Assembly (NCBI GenBank): GCA_964019425.1
Contig: OZ025797.1
Location: 496,001-560,000 of the forward strand
DNA from: Flectonema sp. DT1601
Taxonomy: Eukaryota > Euglenozoa > Diplonemea > Diplonemida > Diplonemidae
Length of the DNA: 64,000 nucleotides
Direction: 5' to 3'
Under the pieces are notes generated by a model, which did not search any database, was not told the origin of the DNA, and worked only from the letters and a program-made list of their open reading frames with translations. Positions 33,644 to 45,364 of this stretch are shown here, in pieces. The translations under genes were made by a program, and so were the position numbers. Each line of letters begins with the position of its first letter. The first letter of the stretch is position 1.

Positions 33644-34480
33644 AGAACAGTACTCAGAGTACGTCTTCAGATTAACTCAGTAGATTCTGAACCTCTGTTC
33701 GCAAATTCCCGTTCTATGTAATCGTTGGTCTCAATTACAGAATACAACATTCCCCCCTCCCCCAACGTCTTAATACAAAAACCAATTAGTATAACTCGGG
33801 AATGAGATTACCTCTCTTGTTCGGGTCATAGAACTCCTTGCTGTGGTACTATTGACTTTTTTTGGTGACGTAATTTCCTTCCTAATTTTTGGATGATTTT
33901 TTTTTTTTTTTTTCCCACCCTTTTTTTGTTTCGGAGGTGGTTAATACCTCGCTCGAACGTTACTTTCCTTTCGTCGCTTCATTAGAAATTCGAAAACTTA
34001 CTTTTCGATTTTTCACCAAGTCGACTGCTGCATAAAAAAAAAGATTATAATCCAAATTGAGGATTTAATTCAGAGATATGTACATCCTACCCCCCCAATG
34101 GGCCCCCCCCATCCATGTTGCGTGTTAGCCTTGATTTATTTATCCAAGTCCCCCCATCCATGAGCTTAATACTTGCATTCATAGTGACAGTCAGTCAACA
34201 ACTTTTTTTGTTTTGGAAAAACAAAAAAAAAAAAAAAAAAATGCCGCAGACACTTTCAAAAAACAGTCGGATTCTTTGAGAATAAGTTGTGTTGCTGTCT
34301 AATTATTTTTTACGACTATTTTTATGGTTCTAGTTTATCTTTTATAAATTATTACGTCTATAAGAGTGAACCTTTGATACTTTTGTACAATCAGAAGTTG
34401 GAATATTTATTGCGGTGCAAACCTGCTTAGGGACACCCTCTCACTAGGTTTTAGTATCTATGTTTCCCTCGAGGGGAATT

Positions 34481-34513
<33 letters not shown>

Positions 34514-37417
34514 ACCCAATTTTTTTCTCCTTTACTGGTAGCTGTTCTCGCGGTTAAAATCACAACAGGATTTGTGTCCTGGTAAACGTTTCTTATTTAT
34601 CCAATTGTCCCCCTTCAACTTTCCTTTCGAGGAAAGCTGACATCGCAACTATTCATGTTAGTCGTGTGATTGATGAGACGATCCCTTCCCTACTCCTCCC
34701 CTTTTTTTTAATAGTATTATTATTTCTGTTTGTTTTCTATGTTACCCCAGCTCTCATTAACCTCTCAATTATTAGTAACTCGCCTGGTTCCCACCCCCCT
34801 CTTTCCGTAAGCTTATCATATTATAGTTTAGCAGTAGTAGTAGTTTGCTCGCTGAACCATTGCTTATTTTGACATGCAAGTCGGTATTATAAAGTTTGTT
34901 TGTTAATTTTGTTTCACTCTCATCGAAACGAAGTTCTCCAATGCGCAACCAAAAAAATAATTTAAAGTTTTTTTTTTTTTTTTTTTTTCCCGTGTCAGAT
35001 TTGTTTGTCGCAGTTAGTTCAGCAAAACTGGTTTTCTACTCAAAAAAAGAAAATATATGAATATACCTGAATCCTGAAAAACTGGTGAACTTACGGTGAT
35101 ATCGTTTCTAAACATGATTATGCCTCGATCCTTTTGTTTTTGTTTTTATGTTCCTAACTACTCTCCTGCTTCAACGCATTAACAAATGAATGTTTGAGCT
35201 TTGTTTGTTTTTCCTCTTTTTTGCGTTGAGAGCGGTGAATTAGTTTTTTTTTTTCCTTTTTTTTTTTTTAGTATCGAAAATAATTAGTTGTTTTTACCAT
35301 CGTGTATTTCATCTTCTGGGATAAACATCTCGGGAGCGCGAACAAAGTACCATCAGATTAACTCTTTCTGGTTAGGTAAATCGCCTGGTTAATTTTCAAT
35401 TCATTTTTTTTATTTTTAGAACAGAAAACGTTTGCTGTGCGAGAGTTCTGGAGAACATCTGAATTGCGTAAGTTCCTCCCCAGCCAAAGTAGTTCTATTT
35501 TTATATCCTTGTTGGGTGGAGACAGGACATGAACAGATTACTGCGGGGATGGAATTGGTCAGCATTACCTGCTTGCTTTAGAGCATACATGGTTACTAAG
35601 AGCTTCGAATACCGTCAACTGAATAAGTGTAAACAAACAACATAACTGCCGTCTGTTGCAAATACGTAGACGTGGATGCTCTCTCAAGCAACCTCTGTCA
35701 ATCACTCGGAGCTCATTGGAATCTTACTAAAAATATGTTTTTTGTTACTTTGTCTTTCTCTTCCCTCTTCTCCTCCCCTCTTCTATTCGTTTCTTATAGT
35801 TTATTTTACCAGCATTTCTGTTTTTTAGGAAGTTGGTGGCTCTGATCCAAATTATTTGTTTTACTGCTCAGAGTTAGTGTAATTATGATACTTGTCAGTT
35901 CTTATTTTTGTGTAGAAAAGAAATCTCATTAAAAAAAAAGAATTTGCATTCCAGTAGAGTGAGATTGCACGTCTTATTTCCTCTTTTTTTTTTTTTTTTT
36001 TATTATTTTTTTTTTAATAACGTTGTTTGTTGGACGTTTCAAAAAGAAATTTTCGAACAATCTGGTGGGTCAGCTTCAGGCTGTGAGCGGATTGCTTGCG
36101 GACTCTCAGACTTGAGTACTTTTTGGTGTCTTTTTTAGTTTCCCGATCCCTACCCCAAGCCCAGATCACAACTGGTACAAAAACTAACAACTACGAATTA
36201 TCGACACCCTCTTTGAACTGAAATTGTTATTTTCATGGTGCAGTCACGTATGCTTTTCGTACAATCTTTTCTTTTGTTTCTGATCTTCTTTGTCTTGAAC
36301 ATTATTATCCAACAAACTGTTTTAATTTGTGAAGGTCTTTAGTATTGAATCACTTCTACCACTTGTCTGATGGAACTGAAACTTTTTACTTTCAGAATCC
36401 TAACATTGGCATTAAACAAATAAATCAGAACTGAGAAATTAGTTGATGATCTCAAATAGTAATTTGCCTCTGAACTGTTTACTCTGAATACTATTTAATA
36501 TTTCCTTTCTTTGTCTTGTTACTGAATTATTTCTTTCTCTTAATTCTTAATTCGTAGTGTGTATTCGCATTGCTGTTATCTTTGTTCTTTTTCCCCCTTT
36601 TCTATTTCCTTTCCATATAATGTGGTGGTGGGCTTTCATTAGCTGACCTTCACCATATCTTTTTTATTCTCTTCGAGTTGGGTTAGGTAGGAGCTCACCT
36701 CCGAAAGAGTCTCGAGTCTTTACTTATGAAAGCAGAAGTCAGTAAATAAAGATTTGACGAAGGAGGTACCATTGGTACGCTGTAAGGTCTTTAGTAGTCA
36801 TCTGTGTGTTGTTCTGATGAGGTTCTATCATTTTGGTCGCAGTTAGTACAGTTGTTGTAGTACGTGTATGCCGCCCACCTTACTGTATCGTTCCTTACTT
36901 TTCAGCATTCACTGTTGATATATTGACAGCAAAAACTAGATACCATCGCAAGCGCTGGTTCATTCTTCTTTGTTTTCAATCTTTCATGGAGAATGCTTTA
37001 CCTATCTTTGCTTGCTTTATTTTCGATTTCCCGTTCTATTCTTTTGTTTTCTTTCTTCTTACTAAAATGAAGGTATTTATCGTAACTGTAATTATGAAAA
37101 CGTTAAGGAACACAAGGAAAAAAAGACAACCAAATGAGAAAGTTTCCTGAGAGAATTTAACAAACAATGTTTCCTCTCTTTGCATTTTTGATCTTCTTTT
37201 TGTTTGTAAAGCGACTCGGATACCTTACAGCACCTTCATCCTTAAGAATAGAACTTCACTCTGTTGTTCACTTCGAGGACTTGTCCACGGAGCTTTCTCA
37301 ATTTTAACTTCAGAAAGTCAAACAACGATCGCTACAATTTGAAAAGTAGTCTCAGTGAAGATCTGTTTGAATCCAGTTATTCCCTTCCACTCATCAGAGT
37401 AACTCACAAACCACAAA
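32306..37417. other. 5.1 kb gene-poor spacer
   Basis: The spacer is A/T-rich with long homopolymers: T about 33611-33642 and A about 34482-34511, with others near 33898, 34970, 35260 and 35985. A short repeat near 34117-34155 matches 5366-5405. Open frames are short and dominated by Phe, Leu, Ser or Lys. I see no protein or RNA gene. The last 60 bases are nearly identical to the sequence before EFL copy 2 and end with CAG at 37395-37397, 20 bases before the ATG. Confidence 0.55.
34117..34155. repeat. Dispersed short repeat (matches about 5366-5405)
   Basis: GTTAGCCTTGATTTATTTAT followed by a C run matches the spacer between the two sulfotransferase genes in about 34 of 39 positions by eye. 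Both lie in spacers and in the same orientation. Confidence 0.45.
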
Positions 37418-38945
37418 ATGGCAACTGACGGAAAGGACCATTTGTCCATCGTGATCTGCGGTCACGTTGACAGTGGAAAGTCGACCACCACCGGACGTCT
37501 CCTCTTCGAGTTGGGAGGAATCCCAGAGCGTGAGATGGAGAAGTTGAAGGCCGAGGCCGAGCGTCTTGGAAAGCAATCGTTCGCCTTCGCGTTCTACATG
37601 GACCGTCAGAAGGAAGAGCGTGAGAGAGGTGTGACCATCGCCTGTACCACCAAGGAGTTCTTCACAGACAAGTGGCACTACACCGTCATCGACGCCCCAG
37701 GACACAGAGATTTCATCAAGAACATGATCACTGGAGCCTCCCAGGCCGATGTTGCTCTTCTCATGGTTCCAGCTGACGGTAACTTCGTCAGTGCCATCGC
37801 CCGTGGAAACCACAAGGCCGGAGAGATCCAGGGACAAACCCGTCAGCACGCTCGTCTTATCAACTTGTTGGGAGTAAAGCAGTTGATCGTCGGAATCAAC
37901 AAGATGGACTGTGATGTCGCCAAGTACAAGGAGGAGAGATTCACTGAGATCAAGGAAGAGATGAAGAGTATGCTTATCAAGACTGGATGGAAGAAGGACT
38001 TCGTTGAGAAGTCTGTTCCAGTCATCCCAATCTCAGGATGGATCGGAGACAACTTGTTGAAGAAGTCTGTGAAGATGGACTGGTGGAAGGGACAGGAAGT
38101 CCTCATCGGAGCTGATGAGAAGCTTCACATCAACACCCTCAGAGATGCCTTGAACGACATGGTTCGTATGCCTGAGCGTAAGAACGACGCCCCAATGAGA
38201 ATGCCTGTCTCAGGAGTCTACAAGGTTTGTGATTATTTTTATCGTGTTAGGAGTTGCTGTCTGTTTCAAGGGTGACGTTGTTGAATAGCAAGAAAAGCAA
38301 AATTCCAAAAAAATACAAATACAAATACAAATACAGATTAAGGGAGTTGGTGATGTCATCACTGGACGTGTTGAGCAGGGAATTGTCAAGCCTGGTGAGG
38401 AAGTTCTCTTCCTTCCAACCCACACTGCCGCCAACGCGTGCACTGGAAAGGTTTTCACCTGTGAAATGCACCACAAGCGTACTGACGAGGCCAAGGCCGG
38501 AGACAACGTTGGTCTTAACGTCAAGGGACTTAACAAGGATAACATGCCTCGTACCGGAGACGTGATGGTGTACAAGAAGGACGGATCCTTGAAGGAGGCC
38601 GGAACCTTCACTGCCCAGGTTCAGATCCTTGACCACCCTGGTGAGTTGAAGGTTGGATACACTCCAGTATGCTTCGTGCGTACCGGAAGATCCGCTGTGA
38701 GAATGACCCAGTTGGTATGGAAGATGGGTAAAGAGACCGGAGGAAAGAAGGCTGAGGAACCCCACTGCCTGAAGGCTAACGAGATGGCTGAGGTCGTGTT
38801 CACCCCACAACAGCCACTTGTTGTTGACTCCTTCAAGAACTGCGAGGGTCTTTCCCGTGTCGCTATCATGGAGGGTAACGGTGTTGTCATGCTTGGAAAG
38901 GTCACCAAGACCACTGAGAAGGTTGCCGCCACCAAGAAGAAGTAA
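37418..38945 (+). CDS. EFL: Elongation factor-like GTPase (EFL), copy 1
   Basis: Exons 37418-38224 and 38337-38945 encode 471 residues. EFL replaces EF-1alpha in several eukaryote groups and delivers aminoacyl-tRNA to the ribosome. GTP-binding motifs: GHVDSGKSTT at 15-24, DAPGH at 92-96, NKMD at 161-164. EFL rather than EF-1alpha is shown by FYMDRQKEERERGVTIACTT and EIQGQTRQHARLINLLGVKQ. Domains 2 and 3 are in exon 2, and the protein ends in a Lys-rich tail. The 112-bp phase-0 intron (38225-38336, donor GTTTGT) is shared with copy 3, while the leader (from about 37356) is shared with copy 2. The codon choice (GGA, AAG, GTC/ATC) is more biased than in other genes here, fitting high expression. 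The stop is TAA, followed by GAACAAGG as in copy 2. Confidence 0.95.
38225..38336 (+). other. Intron of EFL copy 1
   Basis: 112 bases, donor GTTTGT, acceptor ATACAG, with a short ACAAAT repeat before the acceptor. By eye it is identical to the intron of copy 3 (44203-44314) and unrelated to that of copy 2. Confidence 0.9.
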
Positions 38946-39451
38946 GAACAAGGCCAGCTTTTCATATTTATAATCAATTTCCTCATCCCCATCTCCTCCC
39001 TGAGTTCGCTGATCTCTTTAATTAGTTTTCGGATTTACTGAAGCTTTATTATTGGGTTATTTGATTTTATTTTTAATTGGGGTATTTTCATTTTTTATTT
39101 TGATCTTTTTTTATTTTTTTTTTTGGTTCTCTTATTTAGTTCCTATTTTCTTTATTCTCCTGTCCTCGCTTTCTCTTTTGCAATTTTTTTTTCTTTTTGC
39201 CTTGGATCACCTTTATAGAAATACAAAAACATGTTTATATTTTTCAGTTTCATTTGTTGAGCAGGTCCACATAAAATGATATAGAAAAGATAGTAAAAAT
39301 AGTTGCAAAGGAAACTCTCAGAGAAACAAACAAGTTATAACAGTGTTGCTTAATGTTGTCAAACTAGCTCAGCATATTTACAAGCAGTAGTCTAAACACA
39401 TAACAACCAGATTTATCTAAACCTTTGTTTTCAATTTTAGTCAGTTTCAAG
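38946..39451. other. Spacer between EFL copy 1 and the piggyBac remnant
   Basis: A T-rich 3' flank of the EFL gene of about 500 bases. A 75-codon Phe/Leu frame at 39052 is an effect of composition. No other feature is seen. Confidence 0.5.
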
Positions 39452-41140
39452 TTAACCCTTACACCACCGTAAGAACCCCCAAAACAACGGGTCCAGAATT
39501 TTACTGTTTTTTCAAAAAGAGAAAGGGTACCCCCCCAGAAAACCTATGTACCAAACCGGACACAACTACTACTACGGGTCAATAGCACCTGTCACCCGCA
39601 CACCTAACGGTGCGTACCTTGGTGCGTTGTTGCACATTCAGCAGAACTAACAAAGTCGGCAGTGTCGCACTAACGTACTCAACGGTTTCCATTCATAGCA
39701 GCTGCATGTTATTCCCTTCCCGTATTTTGAAAGGGATGATGTTTCTGCGCAACATCATGTCAGAGGGAGCCCAAGTAAAGAGAATGCCAAATCACGGCCG
39801 ATATTAAATCGAAAAATCAGATTTTTTCCTGTTTTTTTGAGCTTGTAAAAGCCCTCTGTGGTAGCGGAAAATACACAAACAACCTGCATCATGGCACAGC
39901 AGGTTCAGACACACAGGAGGATTACCACATCGGGGTTGATAAGCTCGAAAAATATAAATAACATCGATCCCAGATCATGGAACTTCATTAGTAACAGTGC
40001 AGCTACTCAGATCAGACCGTGTTGGGCTGGATCTATAAACTTCCACCTCTTTACCCCACCAGCCTGGCATACTGGATTTTTGGGAAGTTGGCGGTTTAGG
40101 AACATCACAAGGAATTTTGTAGTTTTGGAGGATGTGATACCTTTTGAAACATGGGTAAGCACAAAGCGCTTGGTTGCATCGCTCACAGTAATCCAGTGAT
40201 TGTGCGCGCTTTGTGCGAACTGCGCACTGACGAGCCTTTTCCATCTTTCCGGGGTAGTGTCCCAAAGCTGGCTTGAGGCGATCAGGGATTGATACTGATT
40301 GTGGAGAAGGCGGTACTGATGGTGTTATTAATAGTGTTGGTGCCGCTCTATAAGCTGCCCAAACAACGCCAATTTGAAGGATAAGAATCTCTAGATTCAC
40401 TACTATCCGTCCAAATTCCACCATGCCCACGTCGCATCAGGATAAAGGAATTCAAGATACACGTCTCCACTTCGGATCCTCATGCTCGGGAGCAGGTAAT
40501 ATCGCAGAGAAGTGTAAGTTCCTCTGTGAAAACACTTGCGGAAAGAACAACAGGGGGGTCAACAGCATGTCATTCAAACCCCAGGAATCCCCCAGGTTAG
40601 ATTTTATTGGGAGGCGCGTCAGTAGTGTTGTGCCAACAAAGGCCCTTAGCTCCTGTGTGTACTGGTTTTAAATTTTCTTCCCTCTGTGAGGCATAGACCT
40701 CAGAGTTTTTCTTCATCAGCTGGAAAACTGATTATCTGAAGAAAAACTCAAAAACCTGCAGCTCCGACTTGCCTGCAACTCTAATCTTTAACGTTTCTTG
40801 GAAACGTGTTTTATTCTTGGTAACCCTTGTCACCTCCCCCCCATTTGGGGTCAGATACTTCGTCAAGTGACGAATCGGAGCACACCGACGATGGATTAAC
40901 AAATACTGTTGCATCCTCATCAGAACTGTGGACCGACATATTTCCCAAGTTGATTTTGGCCAGCTATAGCAAATGGAGAATTTACCATTTAATAAAAACT
41001 ATTGCGGCGCAACACGTAAGGAACATAAAAGACATCGCAATAATACCTCTCCCGTGAAATCGTTGTACTCAGAAATGCAAAATTTTCACTTAGCAAAAAA
41101 AAAAATTTTTTTTTTCAGACTCCGGTGGTGTAAGGGTTAA
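39452..41140 (-). mobile_element. piggyBac-type DNA transposon, decayed and shortened
   Basis: TTAA at 39452-39455 and at 41137-41140 flank perfect 14-bp terminal inverted repeats (CCCTTACACCACCG and its reverse complement). TTAA targets with ends starting CCC are the piggyBac hallmark. The internal 1681 bases are more G/C-rich than the surroundings. On the minus strand they hold remains of a transposase whose Cys-rich C-terminal domain is still visible at about 40100-40260. Intact piggyBac elements are usually about 2.4 kb, so part of the transposase is missing. The element lies between EFL copies 1 and 2 and is absent between copies 2 and 3. Confidence 0.85.
39975..40430 (-). pseudogene. 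piggyBac transposase C-terminal remnant
   Basis: A 151-codon minus-strand frame that ends a broken transposase. Near its middle the residues RQCAV, then YCERCNQALCAYPCFKRYH, match the Cys/His-rich C-terminal domain of piggyBac transposases. The first Cys pair is incomplete (CAVR where C-x2-C is usual). The DDE catalytic domain expected upstream (toward 41.1 kb) cannot be followed in one frame, and too little length remains for it. The frame is not expected to give an active enzyme. Confidence 0.65.
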
Positions 41141-41593
41141 TTACAATCCCTCAGCACGGGTTCACCTTTTTTTTGAGACGACATTCTCAAGAGCAAGATG
41201 GAAGTCATTTTAAATGACTAAAAAAGGGACGCAGAGATCAGACAAGCGGACATCTCGTCGCTGTTGTGACAGCGGAGGGCGACTAACATATTCCCAACCT
41301 ACAAACAGTTTTGTATTGTAGTTTTTAGGACTTCAAGAAAGATTGATAGAAGAACAAGAATACTTACCAACTTATGTGTTGCTATTTTGCCATTTGCTCC
41401 TTTACGCGGATAAGGACTTTATCTTTTTATTTATTTCTCTCTAGGCTCCAACGAAAGAAATGTAAATCATTTATAGGTGCGGCAAAATGGAAAACTAAGA
41501 TATAATAAGTTCGGCACTAATATAATCTCCGTGAGGATCTGTTTGATTCCAGTTATTCCCTTCCACTCATCAGAGTAACTCACAAACCACAAA
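41141..41593. other. Leader region of EFL copy 2
   Basis: About 450 bases between the transposon remnant and EFL copy 2. The last 60 bases (from about 41532) are nearly identical to the leader of copy 1, including CAG at 41571-41573, 20 bases before the ATG. The rest does not match the copy 1 upstream region. Confidence 0.55.
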
Positions 41594-43155
41594 ATGGCAA
41601 CTGACGGAAAGGACCATTTGTCCATCGTGATCTGCGGTCACGTTGACAGTGGAAAGTCGACCACCACCGGACGTCTCCTCTTCGAGTTGGGAGGAATCCC
41701 AGAGCGTGAGATGGAGAAGTTGAAGGCCGAGGCCGAGCGTCTTGGAAAGCAATCGTTCGCCTTCGCGTTCTACATGGACCGTCAGAAGGAAGAGCGTGAG
41801 AGAGGTGTGACCATCGCCTGTACCACCAAGGAGTTCTTCACAGACAAGTGGCACTACACCGTCATCGACGCCCCAGGACACAGAGATTTCATCAAGAACA
41901 TGATCACTGGAGCCTCCCAGGCCGATGTTGCTCTTCTCATGGTTCCAGCTGACGGTAACTTCGTCAGTGCCATCGCCCGTGGAAACCACAAGGCCGGAGA
42001 GATCCAGGGACAAACCCGTCAGCACGCTCGTCTTATCAACTTGTTGGGAGTAAAGCAGTTGATCGTCGGAATCAACAAGATGGACTGTGATGTCGCCAAG
42101 TACAAGGAGGAGAGATTCACTGAGATCAAGGAAGAGATGAAGAGTATGCTTATCAAGACTGGATGGAAGAAGGACTTCGTTGAGAAGTCTGTTCCAGTCA
42201 TCCCAATCTCAGGATGGATCGGAGACAACTTGTTGAAGAAGTCTGTGAAGATGGACTGGTGGAAGGGACAGGAAGTCCTCATCGGAGCTGATGAGAAGCT
42301 TCACATCAACACCCTCAGAGATGCCTTGAACGACATGGTTCGTATGCCTGAGCGTAAGAACGACGCCCCAATGAGAATGCCTGTCTCAGGAGTCTACAAG
42401 GTATGGTGATCTTTTGAATTGTTTAGGGGCTAGATGTCCCTTTTTACACAGTATCGATCCGTGGGAATCTTTCTTTGGTTATCTTTGCGTCACATTTTCT
42501 GTGAGCTCTGCTGCTGCTCATTCAAACAAACAAACACTGAAAACAGATTAAGGGAGTTGGTGATGTCATCACTGGACGTGTTGAGCAGGGAATTGTTAAG
42601 CCTGGTGAGGAAGTTCTCTTCCTTCCAACCCACACTGCCGCCAACGCGTGCACTGGAAAGGTTTTCACCTGTGAAATGCACCACAAGCGTACTGACGAGG
42701 CCAAGGCCGGAGACAACGTTGGTCTTAACGTCAAGGGACTTAACAAGGATAACATGCCTCGTACCGGAGACGTGATGGTGTACAAGAAGGACGGATCCTT
42801 GAAGGAGGCCGGAACCTTCACTGCCCAGGTTCAGATCCTTGACCACCCTGGTGAGTTGAAGGTTGGATACACTCCAGTATGCTTCGTGCGTACCGGAAGA
42901 TCCGCTGTGAGAATGACCCAGTTGGTATGGAAGATGGGTAAAGAGACCGGAGGAAAGAAGGCTGAGGAACCCCACTGCCTGAAGGCTAACGAGATGGCTG
43001 AGGTCGTGTTCACCCCACAACAGCCACTTGTTGTTGACTCCTTCAAGAACTGCGAGGGTCTTTCCCGTGTCGCTATCATGGAGGGTAACGGTGTTGTCAT
43101 GCTTGGAAAGGTCACCAAGACCACTGAGAAGGTTGCCGCCACCAAGAAGAAGTAA
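41594..43155 (+). CDS. EFL: Elongation factor-like GTPase (EFL), copy 2
   Basis: Exons 41594-42400 and 42547-43155 encode the same 471-residue EFL as copies 1 and 3. Exon 1 is identical by eye to copy 1. Exon 2 shows one silent change (GTT for GTC in the VKPGEE segment, near 42597). The intron sits at the same codon, is 146 bases with donor GTATGG, and shares no sequence with the introns of copies 1 and 3. Leader and immediate 3' flank (TAAGAACAAGG) match copy 1. All GTPase motifs are intact, so the copy should be functional. Identity of coding DNA with unrelated introns means exons are being homogenised by conversion while introns escape. Confidence 0.95.
42401..42546 (+). other. Intron of EFL copy 2
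   Basis: 146 bases, donor GTATGG, acceptor AAACAG, at the same codon boundary as in the other copies but of unrelated sequence. Reading past the donor meets a stop within three codons. Confidence 0.9.
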
Positions 43156-43395
43156 GAACAAGGTTGAAATAATTATTACTTCCCCTCCCCTGTTTTCTTG
43201 CTGCAGACTTGACATCTGCAACAAGTATTTTTCGTTCTTTTTTATCCGCTTTCTCACAAGTACTTTTATTTTGTTTGGTGGTGTTCGTCATCCCAAACGT
43301 ATTTTCGAATCAGAGCTGGGTAGGAGTTTTAGCGAACATTTGCAATAAAAACTGAAATCACTTTACCTCCTGCAGACTAGTTCGCAAACTACAAA
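43156..43395. promoter_or_regulatory. 240-bp spacer between EFL copies 2 and 3
   Basis: This very short spacer must hold the 3' end of copy 2 and the 5' signals of copy 3. It contains CCTCCTGCAG (CAG ending at 43375), 20 bases before the ATG. Its leader differs from that of copies 1 and 2 except for the last bases, CAAACNACAAA. Such spacing favours processing from a common transcript over an independent promoter, but does not prove it. Confidence 0.45.
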
Positions 43396-44923
43396 ATGGC
43401 AACTGACGGAAAGGACCATTTGTCCATCGTGATCTGCGGTCACGTTGACAGTGGAAAGTCGACCACCACCGGACGTCTCCTCTTCGAGTTGGGAGGAATC
43501 CCAGAGCGTGAGATGGAGAAGTTGAAGGCCGAGGCCGAGCGTCTTGGAAAGCAATCGTTCGCCTTCGCGTTCTACATGGACCGTCAGAAGGAAGAGCGTG
43601 AGAGAGGTGTGACCATCGCCTGTACCACCAAGGAGTTCTTCACAGACAAGTGGCACTACACCGTCATCGACGCCCCAGGACACAGAGATTTCATCAAGAA
43701 CATGATCACTGGAGCCTCCCAGGCCGATGTTGCTCTTCTCATGGTTCCAGCTGACGGTAACTTCGTCAGTGCCATCGCCCGTGGAAACCACAAGGCCGGA
43801 GAGATCCAGGGACAAACCCGTCAGCACGCTCGTCTTATCAACTTGTTGGGAGTAAAGCAGTTGATCGTCGGAATCAACAAGATGGACTGTGATGTCGCCA
43901 AGTACAAGGAGGAGAGATTCACTGAGATCAAGGAAGAGATGAAGAGTATGCTTATCAAGACTGGATGGAAGAAGGACTTCGTTGAGAAGTCTGTTCCAGT
44001 CATCCCAATCTCAGGATGGATCGGAGACAACTTGTTGAAGAAGTCTGTGAAGATGGACTGGTGGAAGGGACAGGAAGTCCTCATCGGAGCTGATGAGAAG
44101 CTTCACATCAACACCCTCAGAGATGCCTTGAACGACATGGTTCGTATGCCTGAGCGTAAGAACGACGCCCCAATGAGAATGCCTGTCTCAGGAGTCTACA
44201 AGGTTTGTGATTATTTTTATCGTGTTAGGAGTTGCTGTCTGTTTCAAGGGTGACGTTGTTGAATAGCAAGAAAAGCAAAATTCCAAAAAAATACAAATAC
44301 AAATACAAATACAGATTAAGGGAGTTGGTGATGTCATCACTGGACGTGTTGAGCAGGGAATTGTCAAGCCTGGTGAGGAAGTTCTCTTCCTTCCAACCCA
44401 CACTGCCGCCAACGCGTGCACTGGAAAGGTTTTCACCTGTGAAATGCACCACAAGCGTACTGACGAGGCCAAGGCCGGAGACAACGTTGGTCTTAACGTC
44501 AAGGGACTTAACAAGGATAACATGCCTCGTACCGGAGACGTGATGGTGTACAAGAAGGACGGATCCTTGAAGGAGGCCGGAACCTTCACTGCCCAGGTTC
44601 AGATCCTTGACCACCCTGGTGAGTTGAAGGTTGGATACACTCCAGTATGCTTCGTGCGTACCGGAAGATCCGCTGTGAGAATGACCCAGTTGGTATGGAA
44701 GATGGGTAAAGAGACCGGAGGAAAGAAGGCTGAGGAACCCCACTGCCTGAAGGCTAACGAGATGGCTGAGGTCGTGTTCACCCCACAACAGCCACTTGTT
44801 GTTGACTCCTTCAAGAACTGCGAGGGTCTTTCCCGTGTCGCTATCATGGAGGGTAACGGTGTTGTCATGCTTGGAAAGGTCACCAAGACCACTGAGAAGG
44901 TTGCCGCCACCAAGAAGAAGTAG
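43396..44923 (+). CDS. EFL: Elongation factor-like GTPase (EFL), copy 3
   Basis: Exons 43396-44202 and 44315-44923 encode the same 471-residue protein. Coding DNA is identical by eye to copy 1, and the 112-bp intron (44203-44314) is identical to that of copy 1. The leader and the 3' flank differ from both other copies, and the stop is TAG instead of TAA. Homogenisation with copy 1 thus covers exon 1, intron and exon 2 but stops sharply near the start and stop codons. GTP-binding motifs are intact. The gene is 441 bases upstream of the serine carboxypeptidase start, on the same strand. Confidence 0.95.
44203..44314 (+). other. Intron of EFL copy 3
   Basis: 112 bases, donor GTTTGT, acceptor ATACAG. 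Identical by eye to the intron of copy 1 at 38225-38336. Confidence 0.9.
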
Positions 44924-45364
44924 AAGTATTTCATCAAATGCAAACATCAATATTAGCTCACCATTTCTTTTTTCCTTTTTTATTGTCAAACGGATTTACT
45001 TTTTTTATTTTAACAAGCCTTTCGATGAAACTACAGGTGATTCATGTGAGTTTAATGTTTTGTTTCATCGATTTCTTTTATTTGTCAAAGTTAGCAATCG
45101 TTCTGCAGTAAGCTAATTCCTTTTTTTTTCTGCCTGGGATACTTTTATTCTTTTTCCAGTTTTTTTTTATTCTCAATTTTCCTAAGTTCTTTTTTTTTGT
45201 TGATTCTTGCAACTGAGAAAGCCAACGTAATCGAGTTTTGTAATAATTTTCTTTTCAACAGCGTACAGGAATATCCTTTAGAAGTGCTAAGCCAAACGGA
45301 AGTTTTGTTTCCTTCATTGAAATTCATTCTTTTCATTATTTTATTTGGCACAGACACAACAAAC
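44924..45364. other. Spacer before the carboxypeptidase gene
   Basis: 441 T-rich bases. The carboxypeptidase frame stays open upstream to a non-ATG codon at 45197, but that part is Phe-rich, lacks an ATG and precedes the CAG at 45351-45353, so it is taken as untranslated. Confidence 0.55.

Noticed and set aside
37394-44989. Minus-strand frames of 80-255 codons opposite the EFL genes
   Set aside because: Identical in the three copies because the coding strand is. They run through the introns and are rich in Leu, Ser, Val, Thr and Gly as expected for the antisense of a biased gene.
45197-45364. Upstream extension of the carboxypeptidase frame
   Set aside because: It has no ATG, is Phe-rich and lies upstream of the CAG at 45353. 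The ATG at 45365 gives a proper signal peptide.
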